Positions 33,372 through 41,769 of a stretch of 64,000 bases of DNA are shown here, piece by piece. Below the pieces are notes generated by a model. The model was not told the DNA's origin, did not search any database, and was given only the letters and a program-made list of their open reading frames with translations. Each line of letters begins with the position of its first letter. Position 1 is the stretch's first letter. The DNA is taken from the NCBI RefSeq assembly GCF_002920575.1, contig NZ_PQSQ01000008.1:1-64000 (forward strand). The letters run 5' to 3'. Origin of the DNA: Streptomyces sp. Ru73 (GTDB lineage Bacteria; Actinomycetota; Actinomycetes; Streptomycetales; Streptomycetaceae). A program made the position numbers and the translations under genes.

Positions 33372-34775
33372 CTAGTGGGGCGTGAAGAGCCACTGGTGGT
33401 TGTTCTGGTCCTCCGCCTGGCAGTGCCAGACGCTCAGGTTGCGGTCCTCGTTGTCCTTGTCCTGCGAGTCCAGGCACATGTTGCCGCTGGCGAAGTTGTG
33501 GATCCACCAGCGGTTCTCCGTCCGCTTCTCCACCCACCACAGCTGGTTGTCGTCCTTCGAGCCGTCGCACGCCCACTCGTCCACCCGTGCCGCGGCCGGG
33601 GCACCGCCCTTGCCGGGCAGGTCCATGCAGAGGTTGTCCTTGACGTTGCGGATGGTGAAGAGCGCCGCGCCGTTCGGCCCGCCGTGGTCGAACTTCTTGT
33701 CCAGGGTCCACAGCTGGTTGTCGTCCGGGCTGTTGTTGCAGTCCGACTGGTGCACCGGGCCGCCGTTCTTGGCCTCGAACGTGGGGAGGTCGGCGCAGGT
33801 CCCGTTCGTGAAGTTCTTGATGAGGATCTTCGTGCGGTTCACCGGCATGCCGTCATCGGGCTGGCCGCCGCCGCCCCCGCCGTTGCCGGCCGGCTTGTCG
33901 TCGGCCGGCTTCTCCGGCTGCTGCGGCTGCTGCTCCTGCGGCTGCTGCGTCGGTGCCTGCTGCGTCGGCTCGGGCGCCTGCGGCTTCGGGAGCGCGGAGG
34001 GGGCGTTCTCCTGCGGCTTCTCCTGGGCGACGCTGGTGACGTTCGGCTGGTAGGCGAACCACAGGATGACGCCCGTGATGGTGAGCGCGAGCAGCAGGCC
34101 CAGCAGCGTCATCATCCAGTACGGGAAGACGCTGCGCTGCACGTAGTTGCCGTCCACGGCCAGCGGCTCGCTGCCCGAGCGCCGCACCGCCAGGCTGAAC
34201 GGCCGCTGCTGCTTGTGCCCGGCCCAGGTGATCTGCCGCGGCTTGAGCACGGCGTCCACGAACGCGGCACGGCCCGGATCGATCTGGACGTTGGCGGGCC
34301 GGATCTCGTAGGAGAGTTCGTCGCTGCGGTCGGCGCCCGTGATCGACGCGGTGAGCTTGGTGTTGCCGAGGTTGTCCACGGCCAGCTTCGGGCGGCCGCG
34401 GAAGCGGCCCTTGACGGTGTGCGGGACCAGTTCGGCCCGTATCTCGGTGAACGGCGTGACGGTGACGTTGCCCTCGACGACGGTGGTCGCCTCGGGGTGC
34501 TCGGTCGGCACCACCTGCACGCCGAACGGGGTCGGCCCGGCGGCGGCGTCGGGGGTGCGCGGCGGTGCGAACGTCAGCTCCACCGTCCCCGTCGTCCCCG
34601 GGTACAGCCGTACGGTTGCCGGTTCCACGGTCGTGTACGGGGCGACGTCACCGACCGGCACGAACCGGTACTCGTCGACGACGTCTCCGGTGTTGCGGAG
34701 TCTCAGCCGTACGGACGCGGTGCTGCCGGGATCCACGGTGGCGGACGAGGGTTCGAGGGAGGTCCAGATGCTCAC
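33372..34775 (-). CDS. Membrane protein with Ig-like and ricin-type lectin domains
   Basis: Predicted 467-residue single-span protein. Residues 1-200 form two Ig-like beta domains with no signal peptide; the membrane helix is about 219-241 (MMTLLGLLLALTITGVILWF); a Pro/Gln-rich linker runs to about 300; residues 317-467 are a ricin B-type trefoil with repeated DNQLW/NHQWLF motifs and paired Cys. Arg/Lys before the helix suggests the Ig part is cytosolic and the lectin outside. It is divergent from the injection-system sheath gene, a position that suggests it belongs to that system, perhaps as a membrane attachment protein. GTG 34775 is preceded by a leaderless-type TAGCGT. Confidence 0.8.
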   Translation of the reverse strand: MSIWTSLEPSSATVDPGSTASVRLRLRNTGDVVDEYRFVPVGDVAPYTTVEPATVRLYPGTTGTVELTFAPPRTPDAAAGPTPFGVQVVPTEHPEATTVVEGNVTVTPFTEIRAELVPHTVKGRFRGRPKLAVDNLGNTKLTASITGADRSDELSYEIRPANVQIDPGRAAFVDAVLKPRQITWAGHKQQRPFSLAVRRSGSEPLAVDGNYVQRSVFPYWMMTLLGLLLALTITGVILWFAYQPNVTSVAQEKPQENAPSALPKPQAPEPTQQAPTQQPQEQQPQQPEKPADDKPAGNGGGGGGQPDDGMPVNRTKILIKNFTNGTCADLPTFEAKNGGPVHQSDCNNSPDDNQLWTLDKKFDHGGPNGAALFTIRNVKDNLCMDLPGKGGAPAAARVDEWACDGSKDDNQLWWVEKRTENRWWIHNFASGNMCLDSQDKDNEDRNLSVWHCQAEDQNNHQWLFTPH

Positions 34776-34782
34776 GCACGCG

Positions 34783-34788
34783 ACGCTA
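34783..34788 (-). promoter_or_regulatory. Leaderless -10 of the ricin-domain gene
   Basis: TAGCGT on the minus strand, 7 bases from the GTG at 34775, with no ribosome site. The remaining 34789-35049 is GC-rich leader DNA for the sheath operon; I see only the GAGGAGAG ribosome site before 35050. Confidence 0.45.
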
Positions 34789-35049
34789 CGGCAGGGCCCG
34801 CCGCAGGTCAGGAGGTGTTGGGGCAGGGGTGGTGCCCGATCGCGCGCAGTGCGCTGCCCCCTTGGCCCCGGAATCCCGCGTACCGGTGCGCCCGGAAGCG
34901 GCCCGAGGGCACACACCGGCACGGACAAGGCTGCCCGCTCGGGCACGCGCGATGCCCCGAAGTAGGTACCGGAGGACGTTTCCCCTGCTCCCTCCGTCCC
35001 GGAGGGTGAATTCCGGATCGTGTGTCCAGTACCCCGAGGAGAGCAGAGC

Positions 35050-36633
35050 ATGTCGTCGTACCTGTCGCCGGGCGTCTATGTCGAGGAGGTGGCCGGCGGC
35101 TCGCGCCCGATCGAGGGGGTGGGCACATCCGTCGCAGCCTTCGTCGGACTCGCGCCGAGCGGACCGCTGAACCAGCCGACGTTGGTGACCAACTGGACCC
35201 AGTACGTTGCCGAGTTCGGTGAGTTCACCGACGGGTACTACCTCGCGCACTCCGTCTACGGCTTCTTCAACAACGGTGGCTCCGCCGCCTACGTCGTACG
35301 CGTCGGCGGCGCCCCCGGCGGCGAGAACGGCCAGGCGCCCGCCGTCGAGCAGGCCGCCGCCCCCGCGGCGCTGCCGCCCGGCGAGCCGCAGCAGCTCGGC
35401 ACCTTCAAGGTCGCGGCCCTGGCGCCCGGCGGCGGCGAGGGGCTCAGCGTCGAGGTGACGGACGCCGAGGGCGAGGGCCCCGCCGAGCGCTTCCGGCTGG
35501 TCGTCAAGGACGGCGGCAAGCCCGCCGAGACCTTCGACGTCACCGCGAAGAAGGGCGGCCGCAACTACGTCGTCACCCAGGTCAAGGACCGCTCCAAGCT
35601 GATCACCGTGCAGGAGGCCGCGCCCGCCGCGCAGCTGGCCCGCCCGGAGAACCAGACCGTGGCGCTGCCCGCGCCGGCCCCCGCGCCCGCGGCGCCGGCG
35701 CCCGCCGCCGCGCCCACCGGCCATCCCGGCCCCGCCGAGTACCTCGGTGACTCCGCCGACCGCACCGGTTTCGGCGGCCTGGAGGCGGTCGACGAGATCT
35801 CCATGGTGGCCGTGCCCGACCTGATGGCCGCCTACCAGCGCGGCGCGATCGACCTGGAGGCCGTCAAGGCCGTCCAGCTCGGCCTGATCGCGCACTGCGA
35901 GCTGATGGGCGACCGGGTCGCCGTCATCGACCCGCCGCCCGGCCTCAACGCCCGCGACATCCGCGTCTGGCGCCAGGAGACCGCCGGCTACGACTCCAAG
36001 TACGCGGCGCTCTACTACCCCTGGATCAAGGTCTTCGACCCGGCCACCGGCGAGTCCAGGACGGTCCCGCCGAGCGGCCACATCGCCGGCATCTGGGCCC
36101 GCAACGACTCCGAGCGCGGCGTGCACAAGGCGCCCGCCAACGAGGTCGTCCGCGGCGCCGTGGACCTGGAGATGCAGATCACCCGCGGCGAGCAGGACCT
36201 GCTCAACCCGATCGGCGTCAACTGCATCCGTGCCTTCCCCGGCCGCGGCATCCGCGTCTGGGGCGCCCGCACCATGTCCTCGGACCCGGCCTGGCGCTAC
36301 CTGAACATCCGCCGGTACTTCAACTACCTGGAGGAGTCGATCCTGATCGGCACCCAGTGGGTGGTGTTCGAGCCCAACGACCAGAACCTCTGGGCCCGTA
36401 TCCGGCGCAACGTCTCCGCCTTCCTCGTCACCGAGTGGCGCGAGGGGGCCCTCTTCGGCTCCCGCCCGGAGGAGGCGTTCTACGTCAAGTGTGACGCCGA
36501 GACCAACCCGCAGGAGTCCGTCGACCTCGGCCGGGTCATCTGCGAGATCGGCATCGCGCCCGTCAAGCCGGCGGAATTCGTGATCTTCCGCCTGGCGCAG
36601 TTCTCCAGCGGCAGCGGCGAACTGGAGGAGTAG
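35050..36633 (+). CDS. Contractile injection system sheath protein
   Basis: Tail sheath protein of 527 residues. The N-terminus MSSYLSPGVYVEEV is the handshake strand typical of contractile sheaths; the C-terminal domain (about 330-527) is the conserved core (GVNCIRAFPGRGIRVWGART, then WRYLNIRRYFNYLEESI). Between them lie variable surface domains (about 95-200) and a low-complexity Ala/Pro linker at 205-228. Polymerises around the inner tube and contracts on firing. GAGGAGAG lies upstream. First gene of the structural operon. Confidence 0.95.
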   Translation: MSSYLSPGVYVEEVAGGSRPIEGVGTSVAAFVGLAPSGPLNQPTLVTNWTQYVAEFGEFTDGYYLAHSVYGFFNNGGSAAYVVRVGGAPGGENGQAPAVEQAAAPAALPPGEPQQLGTFKVAALAPGGGEGLSVEVTDAEGEGPAERFRLVVKDGGKPAETFDVTAKKGGRNYVVTQVKDRSKLITVQEAAPAAQLARPENQTVALPAPAPAPAAPAPAAAPTGHPGPAEYLGDSADRTGFGGLEAVDEISMVAVPDLMAAYQRGAIDLEAVKAVQLGLIAHCELMGDRVAVIDPPPGLNARDIRVWRQETAGYDSKYAALYYPWIKVFDPATGESRTVPPSGHIAGIWARNDSERGVHKAPANEVVRGAVDLEMQITRGEQDLLNPIGVNCIRAFPGRGIRVWGARTMSSDPAWRYLNIRRYFNYLEESILIGTQWVVFEPNDQNLWARIRRNVSAFLVTEWREGALFGSRPEEAFYVKCDAETNPQESVDLGRVICEIGIAPVKPAEFVIFRLAQFSSGSGELEE

Positions 36634-36641
36634 CCGGCCGC

Positions 36642-36667
36642 GAGGGGCGGTGCGCGCACCGCCCCTC
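36642..36667. terminator. 26-bp perfect palindrome between sheath and tube genes
   Basis: GAGGGGCGGTGC-GC-GCACCGCCCCTC, perfectly self-complementary, 8 bases after the sheath stop and 74 before the tube start. No U tract follows. It may be a partial terminator, an RNA-processing or a 3'-end protecting stem that sets sheath-to-tube ratios. Confidence 0.55.
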
Positions 36668-36740
36668 CCTCCTCCGCCCCGCCGCGCACCGCGCGGCACC
36701 TCCCGTCGGTCAGTAATCAGCAAAGGACACCCGACAGTTC

Positions 36741-37184
36741 ATGAGTCTCCAGCCAGGTGACGCGCTCACCTCACACAATTTCGGCCTCCAGATCGACGGT
36801 GTGATGGTCGAGTACCTCCAGGAGGTCAACGGCCTGTCCATCGAGCAGGACGTCATCGAGTACCAGCAGGTCTCCGCGCAGGGCAAGCCCGTCACCAAGA
36901 AGCTGCCCGGCGTGAAGAAGGCGGGTACCTGCACGGTCGTCCGCGGCATGACCCAGTCGGCGGCGTTCAACCAGTGGATCACCGAGTCGGTGGCGGGCCA
37001 GATGAGCACGGCCCGCAAGAACGCCACCATCATGGTGATGGACTACCAGAACAACCCGGTCAAGCGGTACAACATGCGCAACGCCTGGTGCAGCAAGGTC
37101 GACACCAGCACCGTGAAGGCCGGCGAGGCGTCCGCGCTCACCGAGACCGTGACGATCACGTTCGAAGAACTGGTCATCGAGTAA
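36741..37184 (+). CDS. Inner tube protein (gp19/Hcp-like)
   Basis: Tube protein of 147 residues of the phage T4 gp19 family: starts SLQPGDALTSHNFGLQIDGV, contains YLQEVNGLSIEQDVIEYQQV and ends in TVTITFEELVIE. Hexamers stack into the inner tube expelled by sheath contraction. Short canonical length with no effector extension. The stop overlaps the next start (TAATG). Confidence 0.95.
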   Translation: MSLQPGDALTSHNFGLQIDGVMVEYLQEVNGLSIEQDVIEYQQVSAQGKPVTKKLPGVKKAGTCTVVRGMTQSAAFNQWITESVAGQMSTARKNATIMVMDYQNNPVKRYNMRNAWCSKVDTSTVKAGEASALTETVTITFEELVIE

Positions 37185-37699
37185 TGCGCCGTACCGCTCC
37201 CAGGCCGCCGGCCGGCGTGCCGGCGGCTTCCGGACCCGAGGCCGGGCCGGAGGCCGCGGCGGAGGCGGCCGGGGCCGCGGTCGCCGCTCCGGCGGCCCCG
37301 GCCGCCCCCGTCGAGACCCCGCAGCCCACCCTGAGCACCGAGTTCGCCTTCGAGCTGCCCCGCGGCTACGTCGACGAGTCGGGCACCGTGCACCGGCACG
37401 GGGTCATGCGCCTGGCGACCGCCAAGGACGAACTCGTACCGCTCCGGGACCTGCGGGTGCAGGAGAACCCCGCGTACCTCTCGGTGGTGCTGCTCGGCCG
37501 GGTCATCACCCGGCTGGGGACGCTGCCGCTGGTGCACGACGGGGTGGTGGAGAACATGTTCGCCTCCGACCTCGCCTTCCTGCAGGACTTCTACCGGCAG
37601 ATCAACGCCGAGGGCCACACGCGGGCCGGGGTGTCCTGCCCGCACTGCGAGCAGTCGTTCGAGGTCGAACTCGGCGGGAGCCGCCTGGGGGAATCGTGA
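37184..37699 (+). CDS. Tail-assembly chaperone-like protein
   Basis: 171-residue protein. The first 45 residues are Ala/Pro-rich; the folded part starts at LSTEFAFELPRGYVDESGTVHRHG and includes LRVQENPAYLSVVLLGRVITRLG. A CPHC pair near the C-terminus (VSCPHCEQSFEVEL) could bind zinc. Similar proteins follow the tube gene in phage-like operons where tail-assembly chaperones lie, so an assembly role is inferred from order and the DUF-type sequence. Coupled by overlaps on both sides. Confidence 0.7.
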   Translation: MRRTAPRPPAGVPAASGPEAGPEAAAEAAGAAVAAPAAPAAPVETPQPTLSTEFAFELPRGYVDESGTVHRHGVMRLATAKDELVPLRDLRVQENPAYLSVVLLGRVITRLGTLPLVHDGVVENMFASDLAFLQDFYRQINAEGHTRAGVSCPHCEQSFEVELGGSRLGES

Positions 37700-37854
37700 C
37701 GTACGCGACCGACCGCATGCATGAGGAGATCGCGTACATCGCTTACCACTTCCACTGGAGTCAGGCGGAGATCCTGGACCTCGAACACCGGGACCGCCGG
37801 CGGTACGTCGAGCAGATCGCCACGCTGGTGACGCGCGCGGAGGCCGAACGCTGA
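37696..37854 (+). CDS. 52-residue injection-system protein (DUF6760-like)
   Basis: Very small gene from GTG 37696 (overlapping the previous stop, GTGA) to TGA 37854 (overlapping the next ATG, TGATG). The product reads MTYATDRMHEEIAYIAYHFH, then WSQAEILDLEHRDRRRYVEQ, ending in AER. It resembles the small proteins that accompany actinobacterial contractile systems and phage tail genes in which a short second chaperone follows the first. Helical and charged, no membrane segment. The WSQAEILDLEHRDRR motif is the part likely to be conserved. Confidence 0.75.
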   Translation: MTYATDRMHEEIAYIAYHFHWSQAEILDLEHRDRRRYVEQIATLVTRAEAER

Positions 37855-40800
37855 TGGGAATGCTCGACCGGTTCCGGCGGAGCCGGGAGGACGCGGCGGC
37901 GGCACGGGGTGCCGCCGCCGGGGGGACGACGGACGCTGGCGAGGTGTCGTCCGCGGGTGAGGTGTCACTTGCGGGCGATGACGCGGCTGCCGCGGGTGCG
38001 GCTTCCGCTGCGGCTTCTGCTGCCGGTGCGGCAGCTACTGGCGGTGGGACCGCTGCCGGCGGTGCGGCTGCCGGGCCCACGGGGCCTGTCGGCCTGCCGC
38101 CGATCCAGCGTGCGCTGGGGCGGCCGGGCGGCAGTACGGTCTCGGCGCCGGACTTCGCCGGCTCGCTGGCGTCCTGGCAGAACCCGGCCTTCATGGGCAC
38201 GCTCTCGCACGCCGTCCTGGACAGCGCGCCGACCGGCCTGGTCCGGGACGCGCTGACCCCGGCGGTGACGCCCGTGCCCGGCCTGGGCAACCCTGCCTTG
38301 TCCCTTCCGGTCGCCCGCCCGGAGCCGGAGGGGGAGCAGGCGGTGCCGGGGAGCGGCTGGGCACCTGTGTTCACGTCCTCGCCGTCCTCGCCGGTCTCTC
38401 CTGCTCCCGCCTCGGCCCCGTCTCCGTCGAGCGGCGCGGCGCCGTCGGTCCAGCGTGCGCGGGGGCCGCGAGTGGTACCGGTGAGCCCGGCGCGGCCGGA
38501 GGCTCCGACGGGGAGCAGTACTGCGCCTTCAACTGGCGCACTGGGAGCGGCCGTTCGGAGTACTGCGTCTCCGGCGTCGCTGACCAGGGCGGCGCTGCCC
38601 GGCCCTGTGCAGCGGCGGACCCTGCCGTCCGCCCAGCCGTCCGTCCAGCCGACTGCTCAGCCGTCCGCCCAGCCGTCCGTGAAGTCGGCTGAGCGGCCTG
38701 CTCGGAGCGAGTCCGCCATGGAGTCGGTACACGCCGCTGAGCCGTCTCCGGCTGCCGTGCCGGAGACGGGATCCCGTCCCGGGTCGTCCGCGAGCGCTGC
38801 TGAGCAGCGTCCGCTGGTGTCGGAGAGCGCGGCGGGCCGGGCGTCGGCGGCGCCCGGGGAGGCTCCCGTCCAGCGGTCGGCGTCCGCCGCCGAACCGCTG
38901 CGTACGCCGGCCGGCTCGCCCGCGCAGTCGAAGCAGCCGCAGCCGCAGCCGCAGCCGCAGCCGCAGCCCCAGTCGCAGTCGAAGCCGTCGGCGTCGGGGA
39001 GCGGGCCTGTCGCTCGGCCGGCGCGTGCGGCCGGAGCGCGGCAGGAACCGGCCCCCGGCCGTGCTACGGCCCAGCGGTCGGTGCCGGTCGGCGAGCGGGT
39101 ACGGAAGCAGGCGGGGGAGAGCGGCCCGGTTCAGCGGTCCGCGTCGCCCCAGACGTCGGCGTCCCGGTCGGCTTCCCAGCAGCGGGAGGCCACGCCTGCG
39201 CCCGCGTCGGCCTCCACGGGGGAGCGGCCTTCGGCGTCGGGGAACGCGGCGTCCGGTACGCCGGCGGCCGGCACGCCGCGCACTGCCGAGACGCCGCGTG
39301 CTGCCGGTACGTCCGGGCGGCCGAGCCGGGGTGTCGGGCTCGGGAGCCCCGTCGCGAAGAAGCGCGACGCGGCTCCGGGGGCGGTCGCGTCGTCGGCCCC
39401 GCCCGGTGCGGCCGGCGATCCCAGCGCGCCGTCATCCGCGAGCGCGCGTCCGGCGGTCACCCCGCCGTCCGCGCCCACGCGCCGTCCGGGGCTCGGCGCC
39501 CCGGTGGCCGCGACCGGCCCGGCGGCCACGTCGCCCGGTGGCCAGGGCAACACCGGCAACCGAGCGGCTGTCCAGCGGGCGGCCGCACCCGCACGAGAGG
39601 CAGCCACACCGGCACGACCGGCATCCGCACCGGCGCGCCCGGAGTCCGCATCGGCCCGCCCGGAGTCCGCATCGGCACGGCCGGCGCGACCGGCTTCCGC
39701 GGCCCCCTCTGCCGCGCCCATGACTGGCTCCGCGGCTGAGGCGGGTGCCGACGACGGGTCGTCCGCCCAGGCGCCGACGCCGGGGCTGGGCGCGCCGCTG
39801 GAGCGGCCCGTGCAGCGGCGGCAGGCCGATGCCCCGCTGCTGGGCGCGGCGCCTGCGGTACCGCTGTCCGCTGCCCGGCCGTCCCCGCGATCGGGCCCGG
39901 CACCGGCCGCCCCGGCAGTACCGACTGCCCCGTCGGCCGCACCGGCTGCCCCGAACCCGCCGGTCGCGCTGCGCCGTATCCCCGCCGAAGGCACTGGTGA
40001 GGGGCGGCCGAGCGAGCAGGGGAGTACGCCGAGGAAGGTCGTGAGGGCCGTCGGCGGTACGGGCAGCGGCGCGCCGGTCCAGCGCGCCGCGCAACCGACC
40101 CGCTCGGCCCCGCCAGCGGCCTCCGGCGCGCCCGCTGCGGTCTCACCCGGTACGGCTCCGGGCACGGTCCCTGGTACGGCTCCCGTGCGGCTCCAGCGTC
40201 TGACGGCACCCGAGTCCGTGACGGCAGCTCCGCAGGACGTCACGGCTCGTCAGCCGGTGTCGGCAGCCCAGCCCGTGATGGGGCGTCAGCCGGTTTCGGG
40301 AACCCATCCCGTGACCGGGCGCCAGGCTGTGACGGCCCCGCAGTCGCCGACGCCTGCGCACACCTCCCCTGCCGTTCAACTCGCCCCCCAGGCGCAGGCG
40401 TCCCCGAACCCGCAGGCGTCTCCGCTCCCGCAGCCGCCGTCCACGGGGTCCGCACCGGCCACCGGGTTCGCCCCGGGCACGCAACCGGCCCCGCACGCGC
40501 AGTCGGTGCCCCACGCGCAGCCGTCACCGCAGTCGGCGCCCCACGCGGCCAACGCCCGGGTCGCCGTCCCGTTGGGTGTTCCGCTGTCGGGTCCCAAGCC
40601 CATGCCGCCCATGCAGCAGCCGGTGCAGCGGGCCTCCGCGACGCCGCCGGTGACGCCGTCGGCCACCCCGCGGCCGACGTCGCCGGCCGGTCAGCCTCAG
40701 CCGCGTACGCCCGGTGCGGCGCCGTCCGGTGCCGTGCCCTCCGGGGCCGTCCCCGTACAGCCCGCCGTAGCCCCCGTGCGTACCGCCGCGCCCGCCACGC

Positions 40801-41216
40801 CGTCCCGGCCCGCCATGCCGATGTCCGGTCCCCGGCCGGCACCGCAGCCGTCGTCGGCACCGCAGCCGACCCCCGCACCTCAGCCACCGGCCACGTCGCA
40901 ATCGACCCCCGCACCGCAAGCGTCCTCGGCCCCGCCCACCCCCATCGTCCAGCGAGCCGGCAAGACCACCCGGCAGTCGGCCGCCGGGACGTCGCGCGGC
41001 GGGCACAGTACGTCGCGCCGGGTGGCCGGTGCGGCGCGGCGGGACGAGGGTGCGTCGGCGTCGGGCGGCGGGGGCGGGTTCGACGCACGGGAGCTGACGG
41101 ACGGGCAGGTCGATGAGTTGACGCACCGGCTCATCGGGCCGCTCACCCGGCTCCTGAGGCACGAGCTCCGGCTCGACCGGGAGCGGATCGGGAGGGTGCG
41201 CGACCCCCGCCGCTGA
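37854..41216 (+). CDS. 1120-residue Ala/Pro-rich VQR-repeat protein
   Basis: Giant low-complexity protein. Residues 1-20 are charged (MGMLDRFRRSREDA), 75-150 contain an ordered-looking module (LPPIQRALGRPGG, NPAFMGTLSHAVLDSAPTGL), then about 850 residues are Ala/Pro/Ser/Gln-rich with the tetrapeptide (P/A/I)VQR recurring about ten times every 30-130 residues (for example SVQRARG, PVQRRTLPS, PVQRRQADA, IVQRAGK). The last 45 residues (ELTDGQVDELTHRLIGPLTR, RLLRHELRLDRERIGR) look folded. Its position after the chaperone-like genes is where phages encode the tape measure; a scaffold, disordered adaptor or cargo carrier are alternatives. No catalytic motif is seen. Confidence 0.75.
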   Translation: MGMLDRFRRSREDAAAARGAAAGGTTDAGEVSSAGEVSLAGDDAAAAGAASAAASAAGAAATGGGTAAGGAAAGPTGPVGLPPIQRALGRPGGSTVSAPDFAGSLASWQNPAFMGTLSHAVLDSAPTGLVRDALTPAVTPVPGLGNPALSLPVARPEPEGEQAVPGSGWAPVFTSSPSSPVSPAPASAPSPSSGAAPSVQRARGPRVVPVSPARPEAPTGSSTAPSTGALGAAVRSTASPASLTRAALPGPVQRRTLPSAQPSVQPTAQPSAQPSVKSAERPARSESAMESVHAAEPSPAAVPETGSRPGSSASAAEQRPLVSESAAGRASAAPGEAPVQRSASAAEPLRTPAGSPAQSKQPQPQPQPQPQPQSQSKPSASGSGPVARPARAAGARQEPAPGRATAQRSVPVGERVRKQAGESGPVQRSASPQTSASRSASQQREATPAPASASTGERPSASGNAASGTPAAGTPRTAETPRAAGTSGRPSRGVGLGSPVAKKRDAAPGAVASSAPPGAAGDPSAPSSASARPAVTPPSAPTRRPGLGAPVAATGPAATSPGGQGNTGNRAAVQRAAAPAREAATPARPASAPARPESASARPESASARPARPASAAPSAAPMTGSAAEAGADDGSSAQAPTPGLGAPLERPVQRRQADAPLLGAAPAVPLSAARPSPRSGPAPAAPAVPTAPSAAPAAPNPPVALRRIPAEGTGEGRPSEQGSTPRKVVRAVGGTGSGAPVQRAAQPTRSAPPAASGAPAAVSPGTAPGTVPGTAPVRLQRLTAPESVTAAPQDVTARQPVSAAQPVMGRQPVSGTHPVTGRQAVTAPQSPTPAHTSPAVQLAPQAQASPNPQASPLPQPPSTGSAPATGFAPGTQPAPHAQSVPHAQPSPQSAPHAANARVAVPLGVPLSGPKPMPPMQQPVQRASATPPVTPSATPRPTSPAGQPQPRTPGAAPSGAVPSGAVPVQPAVAPVRTAAPATPSRPAMPMSGPRPAPQPSSAPQPTPAPQPPATSQSTPAPQASSAPPTPIVQRAGKTTRQSAAGTSRGGHSTSRRVAGAARRDEGASASGGGGGFDARELTDGQVDELTHRLIGPLTRLLRHELRLDRERIGRVRDPRR
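38934..38981 (+). repeat. Hexanucleotide tandem repeat in the VQR protein gene
   Basis: Eight 6-base units: five CAGCCG, one CAGCCC and two CAGTCG, encoding Pro-Gln and Ser-Gln dipeptides. In frame, so changes in copy number alter length without breaking the protein. Confidence 0.8.
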
Positions 41217-41331
41217 CCACCGCCACCCGCCGCCCGTCCTTCGTCCCCGCCGCCCGCCGTCGACCGTCCGCCCCGCCGTCCGACACACCCACCGCAGAAC
41301 CCGATGAGCAGCACCAGGAAGGCCCAGCCCG

Positions 41332-41769
41332 ATGCCCCAGGACCAGGACCCCGGTTCCACGATCTTCTTCAACCTGTCCATCGACGGTGAGAGCCTGGGC
41401 GACTTCAACGGGTGCGAGGGCCTTTCGTCGCAGGTGGAGATCGAGCAGCGGCAGGAGGGCGGCAACAACGGGTTCGTCTGGCAGCTGCCCTCGCGCGTGA
41501 GCTTCTCGCACATCACGCTGACCCGGCCGCTCACGCCGGACACCGCGAAGGTGGCCGCCTGGGTCTCCTCCGTCACCAACGGCGTGGTGCGCCCCACCGC
41601 GCAGATCGCCGCGCTGCGCGCGGACGGCTCGGTCGTCGCGCGCTGGGGCCTGCTCGACGTGCTGCCCGTCAGCTGGCAGGGGCCGTCCCTGGACCCGGCC
41701 AGCCCGGCCGTCGCCACCGAGCGGCTGGAGATCGCCCACCACGGGTTCACGGACGCGGGGGCGGCGTAA
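41332..41769 (+). CDS. Second tube-like protein (gp19 family)
   Basis: 145-residue gp19-family protein: FFNLSIDGESLGDFNGCEGL, IEQRQEGGNNGFVWQLPSRV, RLEIAHHGFTDAG. It differs from the main tube protein and is encoded next to the LysM protein and spike, the place of the tube-initiator ring that joins tube to baseplate in Afp/PVC systems. The 115 bases before it are pyrimidine-rich with GGAAGG near the start. One base precedes the next gene. Confidence 0.88.
   Translation: MPQDQDPGSTIFFNLSIDGESLGDFNGCEGLSSQVEIEQRQEGGNNGFVWQLPSRVSFSHITLTRPLTPDTAKVAAWVSSVTNGVVRPTAQIAALRADGSVVARWGLLDVLPVSWQGPSLDPASPAVATERLEIAHHGFTDAGAA

Noticed and set aside
38934-38981. CRISPR-like repeat
   Set aside because: It is a short in-frame hexamer tandem repeat with no spacers.
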